Assembly: GCA_029779435.1 (NCBI GenBank)
Contig: JAKPAM010000211.1
Span: 1-33,018 of the forward strand
Direction of reading: 5' to 3'
Length of the DNA stretch: 33,018 nt
DNA from: Pseudomonadota bacterium
Lineage (GTDB): Bacteria > Pseudomonadota > Gammaproteobacteria > Burkholderiales > Burkholderiaceae_E
Positions within the stretch are counted from its first letter, which is position 1, and the number at the start of each line of letters is the position of its first letter. A program made the translations under genes and the position numbers. Positions 23,529-32,809 of the stretch are shown piece by piece. The notes beneath the pieces were generated by a model. The model worked only from the letters and a program-made list of their open reading frames with translations. It searched no databases and was not told the DNA's origin.

Positions 23529-24359
23529 ATGACGCCGTTTTCGCAGTCCTCGGTGCCTCGCTTCAACATGCGAACCATGGCGGCTAACGGTTACACCCTC
23601 GACTTTCGCCGCGGCGTCGCTGCCGCCGGCCTGGAACCCACCCGAGAGCGCGTCGATTGTGACTGGAGTGCTGCCAGTCAGGTCGGCCGCGACCGCGCTC
23701 GCAATGGCGATGCGTGGCAGGTGGCCCCGGACAGCGGTATCTTCGTGCTGGCGGATGGCCAGGGCGGGCACAACGCCGGCGACGTCGCCAGTCGCCTGGT
23801 CGTCACGCGCCTGGCCGAACGTCTGGCCGGCCGGGAGCCCGAGGGCAGGTTTGATCCGGCCCGGCGTCTGGCGCAAGAGATCACCGCGGCCAATGCCGAC
23901 ATCCTCGCGGCCGCTGCCCGGCAGCCCGAATGCCTGGGCATGGCCAGCACCGTGGCCTGCCTGTGGGTCGGCCCCCGCCAGATCTGCATCGGCCATGTCG
24001 GCCATTCGCGGGTCTACCTGCTGCGAGGTACCCGATTCCACCGTCTGACGCGCGATCACGTGCTGGCGAGCGGCGCCGACGACGGCCGGCCCGCCGTGTT
24101 GTCGCGCGCATTGGGCGCCGAACCGACCGTCGACGTGGACGTCCAGCAGGCCGACTGGTATCACGGCGACCGGCTGCTGCTGTGCACCGACGGCCTGACC
24201 GATCGTGTCGGCGACGCGCGAATCGCCGACGTGATGCAAGGGGCAGGCAGTGCTTCGGATTGTGTCGACACGTTGATCGCCGCGGCGCTGGCAGCAGGCG
24301 GGCGCGACAGTGTTACCGTGATCGGCGTATTTCTTTCGCGATCCTTCACCATTGCCTGA
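23529..24359 (+). CDS. PP2C-type protein phosphatase
   Basis: 276 residues from ATG 23529; ATGs at 23568 and 23577 are possible and none has a good ribosome-binding site. An earlier start at 23442 would lie in the terminator. Removes phosphate from Ser/Thr-phosphorylated proteins with a two- or three-metal site. Metal-site motifs: LADGQGGHNAG with Asp76, LLLCTDGLTDRVG with Asp221, GRDSVTVIGV with Asp260. Departures: the RNED motif reads RNGD (58-61), and GDSRxY reads GHSRVY, with His159 where Asp is usual. Cytosolic, no other domain. First gene of a unit with FHA, cyclase and phosphodiesterase genes (nine bases to the next start), with no kinase in view. Confidence 0.88.
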   Translation: MTPFSQSSVPRFNMRTMAANGYTLDFRRGVAAAGLEPTRERVDCDWSAASQVGRDRARNGDAWQVAPDSGIFVLADGQGGHNAGDVASRLVVTRLAERLAGREPEGRFDPARRLAQEITAANADILAAAARQPECLGMASTVACLWVGPRQICIGHVGHSRVYLLRGTRFHRLTRDHVLASGADDGRPAVLSRALGAEPTVDVDVQQADWYHGDRLLLCTDGLTDRVGDARIADVMQGAGSASDCVDTLIAAALAAGGRDSVTVIGVFLSRSFTIA

Positions 24360-24368
24360 GTACGGTCG

Positions 24369-24983
24369 ATGCAATCTCCCGAGACGACCGACGTTCCGCG
24401 GTTAGTGCTGAGTTCCGGCCAGCTCGTCCTGCGCAGCATTCCGATGCTCAAAGAGCAGATCTCGATCGGCCGGCGTCCGTACAACGACGTCGCGCTCGAT
24501 GATCTGACGGTCAGCGGCGAACATGCGTTGATCGTGCAGCAGGGGGCGCAGGCCGTCGTGCGCGACCTGAACAGCCGCAACGGGACGCTGGTCAACGGCA
24601 ATCCGATCACCGAGGTGCCGCTGGCCAACGGCGACCAGATCGACATCGGCATCTACCGGCTCAAGTTCATCCTGGACGTCAACGCGGGCCTGCTCGATGG
24701 CGGCGGGCGGGCGGGCGCCGTGCTGGCGGTCGTCGAGATGCTGAACGGCCCGCAGGCCGGATCGCATATCGCGCTGCAGCGGCCGATCACGAGCATCGGC
24801 CAGCAGACGTCGCAGGTGGCGGTCATCGCGCGGCGTCGCAGCGGCTTCTATCTGACGCACGTCGAAGGCCTGTCGCTGCCGCTGGTCAATGGCGAATCGA
24901 TCGGCCTGATGGCGTATCCGCTCGCGCACAACGACCTGATCGAACTGGGCGGGGTGATGATGCGGTTCCGCGTCAACCTCTAG
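24369..24983 (+). CDS. FHA domain protein
   Basis: 204 residues. N-terminal forkhead-associated domain, about residues 15-102, with the phospho-threonine-binding residues in SIGRRPYNDVALDD, SGEHALI and DLNSRNGTLVNG; LANGDQIDIGIYRLKF closes the beta sandwich. After a short Gly-rich linker, residues 115-204 look like a second, degenerate FHA-type sandwich (GSHIALQRPITSIGQ, GFYLTHVEG, VNGESIGLMAYPLAHNDLIELGGVMMRF) without the Arg/Ser pair. Such proteins read phosphorylated partners; the upstream phosphatase would oppose the missing kinase. ATG 24369 is nine bases after the phosphatase stop; the cyclase follows. Confidence 0.92.
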   Translation: MQSPETTDVPRLVLSSGQLVLRSIPMLKEQISIGRRPYNDVALDDLTVSGEHALIVQQGAQAVVRDLNSRNGTLVNGNPITEVPLANGDQIDIGIYRLKFILDVNAGLLDGGGRAGAVLAVVEMLNGPQAGSHIALQRPITSIGQQTSQVAVIARRRSGFYLTHVEGLSLPLVNGESIGLMAYPLAHNDLIELGGVMMRFRVNL

Positions 24984-25024
24984 CCCAGCGTCATGTGCCG
25001 ACGCGCGCCGCACGGAGGCTGAGC

Positions 25025-27148
25025 ATGCGCTTGCCAGGGCAGTCGTGGATCCGCCGCGCGCTGGCCGGACTGCTGGTCACCGGCGCGTTGGCGATGGCCG
25101 TGCTCGGCGCCTGGCGGCTGCCGTTGATCGATGGCATCGATCGACAGATCTACGATATCCGGATGCGCTGGCAAGAAGCGCCGCCGGCCACGCAGGTCGT
25201 CATCGTCGATGTCGACGAACGCAGCCTCGTCGAACTCGGGCGCTGGCCATGGTCGCGTGGGCGTCTGGCGGAACTGGCCGACCGGATCGCCGAGCGCGGT
25301 CAGGCGCGCGTCATCGGATTCGACATCCTGTTCGCCGAGGCGCAAGCCGAGGCCGGCGAGGACGAAGCGCTGGCTGCGGCGCTGTCGCGTACGCCGTCGG
25401 TCCTCGGCTACTACCTGTCCAGCGACCGGGGCGGGCGCGTCAACGGCAAGCTGCCGCCGCCGGTCGTCGACAGCCGCACGGTGGCCGAGCTGGGTCTCGC
25501 GATCACCGACTGGTCGGGTTTCGGCGCCAACCTGCCGCCGTTGCAAGCAGCGGCCAAGGGAGCCGGGTTCTTCAACCCGGTCATCGATCCGGACGGCGTC
25601 GTGCGCCGGCTGCCGCTGCTGGGCCGCTTCGGCGACAAGGTCTACGAGTCGTTCGGGTTGGCCGTGCTGCGCGAATACGTGGGCGCGCCGGCCATGGCCC
25701 TGTCGGCCGACGCGATCGAGTTGCGGGGCGCGCGCGGCCGCGCGCGCCTGCCGGTATCCGATGGTCTGAGCGTTTTGGTGCCGTACGCGACGCTGCATAC
25801 CGCGCGCCTGCCCGCCGGGCCGCGTGCGCCCGGCATCGGCTCCGGCCGATTCCTGACGATCTCGGCCGCGGATCTGTTCCAGGATCGCTTCGACTGGAAT
25901 CTGCTGGCCGACAAGATCGTGCTGATCGGCGCGTCGGCTCCTGGTCTGTCGGATCTGCGCGCCTCGCCGATCAGCGAGACGTTGCCGGGCGTCGAGGTCC
26001 ATGCCGCGATGATCGATGCCGCCCTGCGTCCGGCCGGGGCGCCCGAGTCGGCTGCCGGGCCGGTGATCCGCCAGCGCCCGCCCGAGGCCCGGGCCATCGG
26101 CGCCATCGGCCTGGTCGTGCTCGGGGCCGCGTTGTCGATCGCGATGCCGTCGGCCGGTGCGATCGGCGTGGTCGCGCTGGCCGCCCTGGGGTTGGCCGCC
26201 TGGTTCGGGTGGGACGCGTACGCATGGCAGCACCTGGGCTGGTCGCTGCCATCGGCGGGCGGCGCGCTGCTGGTCGTCGCGCTGACCGGCCTGTACCTGG
26301 CGCTGGGCTATCTGTTCGAAGGGCGTGCGCGCCGCGCCGTCGCCAACCTGTTCGGCGAGTACGTGTCGCCTGCGCTGGTCGACAAGATGACGCGCAACCC
26401 GATGCGCTTTTCGCGCATGACCAGCGAGAACCGCGAGCTGACGATCATGTTCAGCGACATCCGCGGCTTCACGCGGATCGCCGAGTCGATGGAGCCGGCC
26501 GATCTGCGAGAGTTCATCAACGAATTCCTGACCGCGATGACCGAGGTCATCCATCGCCACCATGGCACCGTCGATAAATACATCGGCGACGCGGTGATGG
26601 CGTTCTGGGGCGCCCCGATGGACGATCCGGCGCATGCCGACAAGGCGGTCGACGCCGCGATGGCGATGCAGGTCGAGGTCGAGCGGCTCAACCGCGTCAA
26701 TGCCCGGCGCGGCTGGCCCACGCTGGTCATCGGCATCGGCATCAACACCGGCGTCGCGCGCGTCGGCGACATGGGCTCGAAGCTGCGGCGTGCGTACACG
26801 GTGCTCGGTGACGCGGTCAATCTCGCGGCACGAATCGAATCGTTGACCAAGCAGTTCGGTTCGCCGATCATCGTCGGCGAAACGACCGCCCGCGAAGCCG
26901 GGCATCATCGGTTCAGCGAACTGGCGCAGGTAAGCATCGCCGGGCGGAACGAGCAGGTCAGGATCTACGTGCCCGTGACCGATGGCGCTTATGACGTCGC
27001 CGAAACTTATGAAGTGCCGCGTCCGGCCCGTCGTTCCGGCGCGTCGCACGAGGATGTGCAGGACGCTCAATACGTGAAGGCCGTGCACCGCGTCGCCGAT
27101 CCGCCGAGTTCGGCCGCCCGCCATGAAGTTGCGCGTCTTAGGATGTAG
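25025..27148 (+). CDS. CHASE2 domain-containing class III adenylate cyclase
   Basis: 707 residues. ATG 25025 has GGAGG (25014-25018) six bases upstream; a GTG at 24995 is disfavoured. One N-terminal helix (10-34), then an extracytoplasmic CHASE2 sensor domain (about 38-345: QIYDIRMRW, VVIVDVDERSLVELGRWPW, GFDILFAE, GFFNPVIDPDGVVRRLPLL, KIVLIGASAPGLSDLRASPI, PGVEVHAAMIDAAL), three helices (about 357-430), and a cytosolic cyclase domain (about 465-650). Catalytic elements: IMFSDIRGFTRIAE and GDAVMAF (metal Asp), DKYIGD with the adenine-choosing Lys, and LGDAVNLAARIESL. Makes cAMP in response to an unknown periplasmic cue. A 50-residue tail runs into the next gene. Confidence 0.94.
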   Translation: MRLPGQSWIRRALAGLLVTGALAMAVLGAWRLPLIDGIDRQIYDIRMRWQEAPPATQVVIVDVDERSLVELGRWPWSRGRLAELADRIAERGQARVIGFDILFAEAQAEAGEDEALAAALSRTPSVLGYYLSSDRGGRVNGKLPPPVVDSRTVAELGLAITDWSGFGANLPPLQAAAKGAGFFNPVIDPDGVVRRLPLLGRFGDKVYESFGLAVLREYVGAPAMALSADAIELRGARGRARLPVSDGLSVLVPYATLHTARLPAGPRAPGIGSGRFLTISAADLFQDRFDWNLLADKIVLIGASAPGLSDLRASPISETLPGVEVHAAMIDAALRPAGAPESAAGPVIRQRPPEARAIGAIGLVVLGAALSIAMPSAGAIGVVALAALGLAAWFGWDAYAWQHLGWSLPSAGGALLVVALTGLYLALGYLFEGRARRAVANLFGEYVSPALVDKMTRNPMRFSRMTSENRELTIMFSDIRGFTRIAESMEPADLREFINEFLTAMTEVIHRHHGTVDKYIGDAVMAFWGAPMDDPAHADKAVDAAMAMQVEVERLNRVNARRGWPTLVIGIGINTGVARVGDMGSKLRRAYTVLGDAVNLAARIESLTKQFGSPIIVGETTAREAGHHRFSELAQVSIAGRNEQVRIYVPVTDGAYDVAETYEVPRPARRSGASHEDVQDAQYVKAVHRVADPPSSAARHEVARLRM

Positions 27149-27887
27149 CGGCGGGATCGGCGCGCGGGCGAGAACGACGTCGTTCCTCGTCGACGGCGAC
27201 ATCCTGATCGACGCCGGCACGGGCGTCGAAGACATGACGATCGACGAGCTCGCCGCCGTCGATCACGTGTTCCTTACCCATTCGCACCTCGACCATATCG
27301 CCGCGCTGCCACTGGTCATCGATTCGGTGGGGGCGCTGCGTTCCCGACCGCTGGTCGTCCACGCGCTGCCCGAGACGATCGAGGCGCTCAAGACGCACAT
27401 CTTCAACTGGGTGATCTGGCCCGATTTCACTGAAATCCCGCACTACGAGCGGCCGTGGATGGTGTTCGAGCCGCTGGCCGTCGGCCAGGTCGTGCAGGTC
27501 GGCGACCGCTATGTGCGCAGCCTCGCCGCCAATCACACGGTGCCGGCGGTGGGGTTCCACCTGTACCACGACAAGGCCAGCCTCGTGTTCTCCGGCGACA
27601 CCGGGCCCAACGACGAGTTCTGGCGGCAGGTCAATGCGATCCAGAACCTGCGCTACCTGATCATCGAGACCGCGTTCTCCAACCGCGAGCAGGACCTGGC
27701 AATGACGGCCAAGCACCTGTTTCCGATCCAGCTCGCCGACGAGCTGGGTAAGCTGCAGCGCGATGCGCAGATCCTGATCACGCACCTGAAGCCGTCCGAC
27801 CGCGTACGGATCGCGCAGGAGATCGACGCATGGGCCGGCCGGTTCGCGCCGCGGTTGCTCGAGGGCGGAGACGTTATCGAGTTCTGA
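27123..27887 (+). CDS. Metallo-beta-lactamase-fold enzyme, probable class II 3',5'-cyclic-nucleotide phosphodiesterase
   Basis: 254 residues; its ATG lies 26 bases inside the cyclase gene, so translation is probably coupled. Complete dinuclear zinc set: H53, H55, D57 and H58 in THSHLDHIAALPL, H138 in NHTVPAVG, D159 in SGDTGPND, and H221 in THLKP. IDAGTG and the VHALPETIEALKTHIFN segment resemble class II cyclic-nucleotide phosphodiesterases (yeast PDE1/bacterial CpdP type) more than beta-lactamases or ribonuclease Z. No signal peptide is seen, so it should work in the cytosol on the cAMP made by the preceding gene's product. Activity is inferred from family likeness plus context. Confidence 0.85.
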   Translation: MKLRVLGCSGGIGARARTTSFLVDGDILIDAGTGVEDMTIDELAAVDHVFLTHSHLDHIAALPLVIDSVGALRSRPLVVHALPETIEALKTHIFNWVIWPDFTEIPHYERPWMVFEPLAVGQVVQVGDRYVRSLAANHTVPAVGFHLYHDKASLVFSGDTGPNDEFWRQVNAIQNLRYLIIETAFSNREQDLAMTAKHLFPIQLADELGKLQRDAQILITHLKPSDRVRIAQEIDAWAGRFAPRLLEGGDVIEF

Positions 27888-27927
27888 GCCAGGCTGTATC
27901 GCCCGACAGGGTAATGTCCCGTCCGCC

Positions 27928-28719
27928 TCAGCAGGCCGAATAGGCACCGTCGACGACGATCTCCGCGCCATTGATATACGAGGCGGCATCGCTGAGCAGG
28001 AACGCGATGGTTGCGGCGACCTCGTCGGCCAGGCCCAGGCGGCGCATTGGAATGCGTTGCTGCCACATGGCCAGTATCTGCTTCGGTGCCATCGGCCGGC
28101 CCTGCTCGTCGAGCGGGGGCGAGTGCGTGGCGCCCAACTGGGTCATCGTCGGGCCCGGGTGGACGGAGTTGACGCGGATGCCCTCGGGGGCGAGTTCGAC
28201 CGCCGCGGCTTTACCCAGCATCAAGACCGCCCCCTTGCTGGCCGAGTAGGTCGCATAGCGCGAGCCCGCGATCTGGCCGTAGATCGACGAAACGTTGACG
28301 ATCGAGGCGGTGCCGCCGTTCGCGCGGATGCCCCGCCGCATCAGGGGCAGGGCGCCGATCATGCCCATGTACGGGCCTTCGACGTTGATCCGGTACTGCA
28401 ACCGCAGATCCTCGATCGACGACTGATCGAACGCGCCGGCCAGCATGATCCCGGCGTTGTTGACCAGGCCGTGGAGCGCCTCGGATCGTTCGCCGACGAG
28501 CTGGAACAGCCGATCCCAATCCCGCTGCTCGGTGACATCGTGGACCAGCGTCGACAGCGAGCCGCTGGCGCCGGCCGCCGTTTCGGCCAGGCTCTCGCCG
28601 TTGCGGTCGGTCGCGAAGACGACGGCCCCCTCGGCCGCCAGCAGGCGCGCGGTGGCGCGGCCGATTCCCGAGCCGGCGCCCGTGACGATCAGGGTTTTTC
28701 CAGTCAGTGTCGAGGGCAT
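27928..28719 (-). CDS. Short-chain dehydrogenase/reductase
   Basis: 263 residues from the minus-strand ATG at 28719 ([14 protein letters not shown]); an ATG at 28752 is possible and the open frame beyond it is unconserved-looking. Classical [11 protein letters not shown] cofactor motif, VNNAGIM, NVSSIYG with catalytic Ser, and [10 protein letters not shown] with YxxxK; C-terminal [32 protein letters not shown]. The Asp in ATDRNG after the second strand suggests NAD over NADP. Substrate unknown; relatives include hydroxysteroid, cyclopentanol and sugar dehydrogenases. Convergent with the signalling unit, divergent from pntA. Confidence 0.9.
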   Translation of the reverse strand: MPSTLTGKTLIVTGAGSGIGRATARLLAAEGAVVFATDRNGESLAETAAGASGSLSTLVHDVTEQRDWDRLFQLVGERSEALHGLVNNAGIMLAGAFDQSSIEDLRLQYRINVEGPYMGMIGALPLMRRGIRANGGTASIVNVSSIYGQIAGSRYATYSASKGAVLMLGKAAAVELAPEGIRVNSVHPGPTMTQLGATHSPPLDEQGRPMAPKQILAMWQQRIPMRRLGLADEVAATIAFLLSDAASYINGAEIVVDGAYSAC

Positions 28720-29227
28720 GGGCTCGCGTCTCCGATGATCTTTTCGCGCCATGATGCCATCGGCGGAATCTCCTCGATGCCTACCGCCGGCCGGGTGCTT
28801 TCGCGTCGGCGCGGCTCCCTGATCGAGCCGCCGCCGTACGGTTCGATTCCACCTTGCACTGGGCTGGCAACGCAAGGTCTGCAATACTTGCACCCCACGC
28901 ATCGGTTGGCGTCGTCGGCGATCCCGGCGATCGCGCCGGTCCCGGATGCGGTGCGCGCCCCGCTTCCCAACGCCAATTTATTGATTTGCTTGGGAAAAAT
29001 CTGAGAAAACCTCAGTGACGGTGATCGATCGGGTCGATGCGCGAAAGAGCGTTCACCGCAGGATCTGCGGTATGAACGCTTCGATGGGGACGTCGATTCG
29101 GGGCCGCCGCAGGGCTGCGGGACCGTGCCGCGGGTCGATTTGAGCGAATTGGGTCCAATTTTTGAAGACTCCGCCGGAAGCCGTGCGCCGACCGGGAGTC
29201 GAGGTGCTGCGAAGGGATGAGACACTC
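28720..29227. promoter_or_regulatory. Divergent region between the dehydrogenase and pntA
   Basis: 508 bases with no supported gene. An AT-rich island at about 28976-29012 is the likeliest promoter zone. A bulged hairpin lies at 29048-29080 (listed separately). AATTGG/CCAATT arms at 29147-29160, two bases apart and followed by TTT, could be an operator. An AAGGGATGAG-type ribosome-binding site precedes the pntA ATG. Confidence 0.6.
29048..29080 (+). promoter_or_regulatory. Bulged hairpin in the pntA leader
   Basis: Outer arms AGCGTTCA (29048-29055) and TGAACGCT (29073-29080) and inner arms CCGCA (29056-29060) and TGCGG (29066-29070) form 13 base pairs with a two-base TA bulge and loop GGATC. 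No T tract follows. It sits 147 bases before the pntA ATG. Confidence 0.6.
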
Positions 29228-30796
29228 ATGAAGATCGGTATTCCGAAAGAGATTTTCGAGGGCGAGAAGCGCGTCGCGCTGACTCCGCAATCGGCGCAAG
29301 CGCTCAAGAAGCTCGGCTATGACTGCGTGATCGAGGCTGGTGCCGGCGATGCCGCCCGCTTCTCGGACGACGTCTATCGCGAGGCCGGCGTCACCGTCGT
29401 GCCGAGCGCGGCCGATCTGTGGGGGCAGGCCGACATCGTCGCCAAGATCCGGCAGCCCGAGGCGTCCGAGATCGATCTCGCCCGCTCGGGCCAGATCCTG
29501 ATCTCGTTCCTCTATCCGGCGCAGAACGGCGAACTGCTCGAAGCGCTGCGCGCCAAGGGCGTGACGGCGCTGGCCATGGACATGGTGCCGCGCATCAGCC
29601 GCGCCCAGAAGATGGACGCGCTGTCGTCGATGGCCAACATCGCCGGCTATCGCGCGGTCATCGAGGCCGGCAACAATTTCGGCCGCTTCTTCACCGGCCA
29701 GATCACTGCCGCCGGCAAGGTGCCGCCGGCCAAGGTGCTGGTGGTCGGCGCGGGCGTCGCCGGCCTGGCGGCGATCGGCGCCGCGGTATCGCTGGGCGCC
29801 ATCACCTACGCGTTCGACGTGCGGCCCGAGGTCGCCGAGCAGATCGAATCGATGGGCGCCGAGTTTGTCTTCCTGGATTTCAAGGAAAAGCAGCAGGATG
29901 GCGCGGCGACCGGCGGCTATGCCGCCCCTTCCAGCCCCGAATTCCGCGAGAAGCAGCTCGAGAAGTTCCGCCAGCTGGCCCCGGACATCGACATCGTCAT
30001 CACCACCGCCCTGATCCCCGGCCGGCCGGCGCCCAAGCTGTGGACCGAGGACATGGTCGCGCTGATGAAGCCCGGCTCGGTCGTCGTCGACCTGGCCGCC
30101 GAGCGCGGCGGCAACTGCGACCTGACGGTGCCCGACCAGGTGATCGAGACGGCCAATGGCGTCCGGATCATCGGCTATACCGATTTCCCGTCGCGGATGG
30201 CGACCCAGGCATCGACGCTGTATGCGACGAACATCCGTCACATGATGGACGACCTGACGCCGGCCAAGGACGGCGTACCGGTGGTCAACATGGAGGACGA
30301 CGTCATCCGCGGCGCCACCGTCACCAAGGACGGCGAGATCACGTTCCCCCCGCCGCCGCCCAAGATCCAGGCGATCGCCAAGCAGCAGCCGAAGAAGGTC
30401 GAGGAGACGCCCGAGCAGAAGGCCGCGCGCGAAGCCGCGGCGTTCAAGGCGGCCAGCAGCCGGCAGACCAAGCTGCTGCTCGTCGGCGGCCTGCTGATGC
30501 TGCTGATCGGCAGTGTCGCCCCGCCCAGCCTGATGGAGCACCTGATCGTCTTCGTGCTCGCGGTGTTCGTCGGCTTCCAGGTCATCTGGAACGTCGCCCA
30601 CTCGCTGCACACGCCGCTGATGGCGATCACCAATGCGATCTCGTCGATCATCATCCTCGGCGCGTTGCTGCAGATCGGATCGAGCAGCGTCATCGTGTGG
30701 ATACTGGCCGCGCTGTCGATCCTGATGGCGGCGGTGAACATTTTTGGTGGTTTTCTCGTGACACGCCGGATGCTGGCGATGTTCCGCAAGAGCTGA
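29228..30796 (+). CDS. pntA: Proton-translocating NAD(P) transhydrogenase, alpha subunit (single-chain)
   Basis: 522 residues from ATG 29228 ([20 protein letters not shown]), the family start. Domain I (about 1-380) binds NAD(H): [42 protein letters not shown], and [10 protein letters not shown] charged linker with a PPPPP run and [18 protein letters not shown] leads to four C-terminal helices (about 425-515). As in E. coli, the membrane part is fused in one chain rather than split into PntAA and PntAB, which many relatives have. With PntB it uses the proton gradient to make NADPH from NADH in the inner membrane. pntB starts 15 bases downstream. Confidence 0.97.
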   Translation: MKIGIPKEIFEGEKRVALTPQSAQALKKLGYDCVIEAGAGDAARFSDDVYREAGVTVVPSAADLWGQADIVAKIRQPEASEIDLARSGQILISFLYPAQNGELLEALRAKGVTALAMDMVPRISRAQKMDALSSMANIAGYRAVIEAGNNFGRFFTGQITAAGKVPPAKVLVVGAGVAGLAAIGAAVSLGAITYAFDVRPEVAEQIESMGAEFVFLDFKEKQQDGAATGGYAAPSSPEFREKQLEKFRQLAPDIDIVITTALIPGRPAPKLWTEDMVALMKPGSVVVDLAAERGGNCDLTVPDQVIETANGVRIIGYTDFPSRMATQASTLYATNIRHMMDDLTPAKDGVPVVNMEDDVIRGATVTKDGEITFPPPPPKIQAIAKQQPKKVEETPEQKAAREAAAFKAASSRQTKLLLVGGLLMLLIGSVAPPSLMEHLIVFVLAVFVGFQVIWNVAHSLHTPLMAITNAISSIIILGALLQIGSSSVIVWILAALSILMAAVNIFGGFLVTRRMLAMFRKS

Positions 30797-30811
30797 GCAG
30801 GGATAGTCAAC

Positions 30812-32248
30812 ATGCATCCAGGTCTGGTAACAGCTTCCTACATCATCGCCACGGTGCTCTTCATCCTGGCGCTCGGCGGCTTGTCCAATGAAGAGAAGGC
30901 CAAGCGCGCCGTCTGGTTCGGGATCGTCGGCATGGCGCTCGCGGTGCTGGCCACGATCATGGCGCCGGGCGTCAGCGGCGTCTGGCTGATCGTGCTGATG
31001 CTCGTCATCGGCGGCATCGGCGGTGCCCGGGTCGCCGCACGCGTGCAGATGACGCAGATGCCCGAACTCGTCGCCGGCTTCCACAGCCTGGTCGGCCTGG
31101 CCGCGGTGTTCATCGGCCTGAACGCCGACATCGAGGCCGGACGGGCCGCCGAGGCCGTGGCCAACGGCACGGCGGACGCGCTGTCGGGGTTCGCCGCCAC
31201 GCTGGCGCACAAGACGCCGGTCGAGCTGTCGATCATGCGCGTCGAGGTCTTCCTCGGCATCCTGATCGGCGCGATCACCTTCACCGGCTCGATCGTCGCC
31301 TACGGCAAGCTGGCGGGCAAGATCGACTCGAAGGCGCTGACGCTGCCGGGGCGGCACGCGATCAACATCGGCGCCGGCCTCGTGTGCTTGCTGCTCGGCA
31401 TCCTGTACGCGAATGGCGCCGGGTTGTGGACGATGGTACTGGTCGCGCTGATCGCCGGGGCTGTGGGTTGGCACCTGATCATGGCGATCGGCGGCGCCGA
31501 CATGCCGGTGGTGATCTCGATGCTGAACAGCTATTCCGGCTGGGCGGCGGCGGCGATCGGCTTCACGCTGTCGAACAACCTGCTGATCGTCACCGGCGCG
31601 CTGGTCGGCTCCTCGGGTGCCATCCTGTCGTACATCATGTGCCGTGCGATGAACCGCAACTTCGTCAGCGTCATCCTGGGCGGCTTCGGCGCGGCCACGG
31701 GACCGGCGCAGGTGATCGAGGGCGAGCAGGTCGCGATCGACGCCGATGGCGTCGCCACGATGCTCAACGATGCCGACTCGGTCATCATCGTGCCCGGCTA
31801 CGGCATGGCGGTGGCGCAGGCCCAGCAATCGGTGTCCGAGCTGACCAAGCGGCTGCGCGCCAAGGGCAAGGAAGTGCGGTTCGGCATCCACCCGGTCGCC
31901 GGCCGCCTGCCGGGCCACATGAACGTGCTGCTGGCCGAAGCCAAGGTGCCGTACGACATCGTGATGGAGATGGACGAGATCAACGACGACTTCCCGTCGA
32001 CGGACGTCGCGATCATCATCGGCTCGAACGACATCGTCAATCCGGCCGCGCAGGAGGATCCGAACTCCCCGATCGCCGGCATGCCGGTGCTGGAAGTCTG
32101 GAAGGCCAAGAACGTGCTGGTGCTCAAGCGCGGGCAGGGCACCGGGTACTCCGGCATCGAGAACCCGCTGTTCTACAAGGAGAATTCGCGGATGTTCTAT
32201 GGGGATGCGAAGAAATCGCTGGATGATCTGCTGACGCGGATCCAGTGA
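30812..32248 (+). CDS. pntB: NAD(P) transhydrogenase, beta subunit
   Basis: 478 residues. About nine N-terminal helices form the proton channel ([36 protein letters not shown]); domain III (about 300-478) binds NADP(H): [74 protein letters not shown] and [16 protein letters not shown] 30812 follows GCAGGGA. Length is close to the 460-480 usual for the family. Ends the operon; a UUCG-loop hairpin at 32271-32288 and a terminator-like repeat at 32536-32570 follow. Confidence 0.98.
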   Translation: MHPGLVTASYIIATVLFILALGGLSNEEKAKRAVWFGIVGMALAVLATIMAPGVSGVWLIVLMLVIGGIGGARVAARVQMTQMPELVAGFHSLVGLAAVFIGLNADIEAGRAAEAVANGTADALSGFAATLAHKTPVELSIMRVEVFLGILIGAITFTGSIVAYGKLAGKIDSKALTLPGRHAINIGAGLVCLLLGILYANGAGLWTMVLVALIAGAVGWHLIMAIGGADMPVVISMLNSYSGWAAAAIGFTLSNNLLIVTGALVGSSGAILSYIMCRAMNRNFVSVILGGFGAATGPAQVIEGEQVAIDADGVATMLNDADSVIIVPGYGMAVAQAQQSVSELTKRLRAKGKEVRFGIHPVAGRLPGHMNVLLAEAKVPYDIVMEMDEINDDFPSTDVAIIIGSNDIVNPAAQEDPNSPIAGMPVLEVWKAKNVLVLKRGQGTGYSGIENPLFYKENSRMFYGDAKKSLDDLLTRIQ

Positions 32249-32721
32249 GTCGCGCAGAAGAGGGCGAGGCGCCGGCTTCGGCTGGTGGTCTCTGCCGTGA
32301 ACGACCCTCCTATACGATGGTGGAGTTGCTGGCTTCGTCCGACTATGCTCACCCGCAGCCCGCGGAAGAGCGCGAGTGGGTGGATGCGCCGGCTATCGGC
32401 GCTGAGCCGGTATGAGGCGCCGCTGCGCCTTGTCCATAGGGTGTTTGGTCGGGAACCTTTCGTCGTAGAAGCGCGTCGGTCTGTTCGCCGATGATGCTCC
32501 GACCTTGCTCTGAACTCCCCGCATGCCGCTTGATCGAATGGCGGATGCATTTCGCCATTCCCGGGTTTTTCTGACATGGCCCTCCCGGCAACACCCCTTG
32601 GGAACGCGCTGCGGCACATCCAGTGACGCACCGCGTCACAAATTGCGTAGGCGGGGCGCGGAAGGGATGAAATGCGGCGTGAAATCGGTCACTTCGCCGA
32701 TCGGCATTTGTTGCAGCGCAA

Positions 32722-32735
32722 GTGACATATGTCAC
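32722..32735. promoter_or_regulatory. Palindrome resembling a cAMP-receptor-protein (CRP/Vfr) site
   Basis: GTGACATATGTCAC is a perfect 14-base palindrome and fits GTGA-N6-TCAC, the core of TGTGA-N6-TCACA; the flanking bases are A and G rather than T and A. It is 75 bases upstream of the sigma-54 -24 element. It could instead bind PilR or another dimeric regulator. Confidence 0.55.
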
Positions 32736-32809
32736 GTCTATCGAGAATGTTTGCCATTCGTGCTCATTGGCTGACCGCTGATCGGTGTGCAACGGTTTAC
32801 AGCGGCTAG

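Noticed and set aside
24980..27235. 751-residue minus-strand open frame opposite the cyclase
   Set aside because: Shadow frame; the cyclase has complete catalytic motifs and a good ribosome-binding site.
28057..29004. 315-residue plus-strand open frame opposite the short-chain dehydrogenase
   Set aside because: No domain; the minus-strand SDR motifs are unambiguous.
29012..31918. 968-residue minus-strand open frame opposite pntA and pntB
   Set aside because: Length reflects codon bias of the opposite strand; composition is Arg/Asp/Gln-rich and motif-free.
32197..32792. Small open frames (up to 147 residues) between pntB and pilA on both strands
   Set aside because: Products are Arg/Ser/His-rich without start-site support or recognisable motifs, and they cover the pilin control region.
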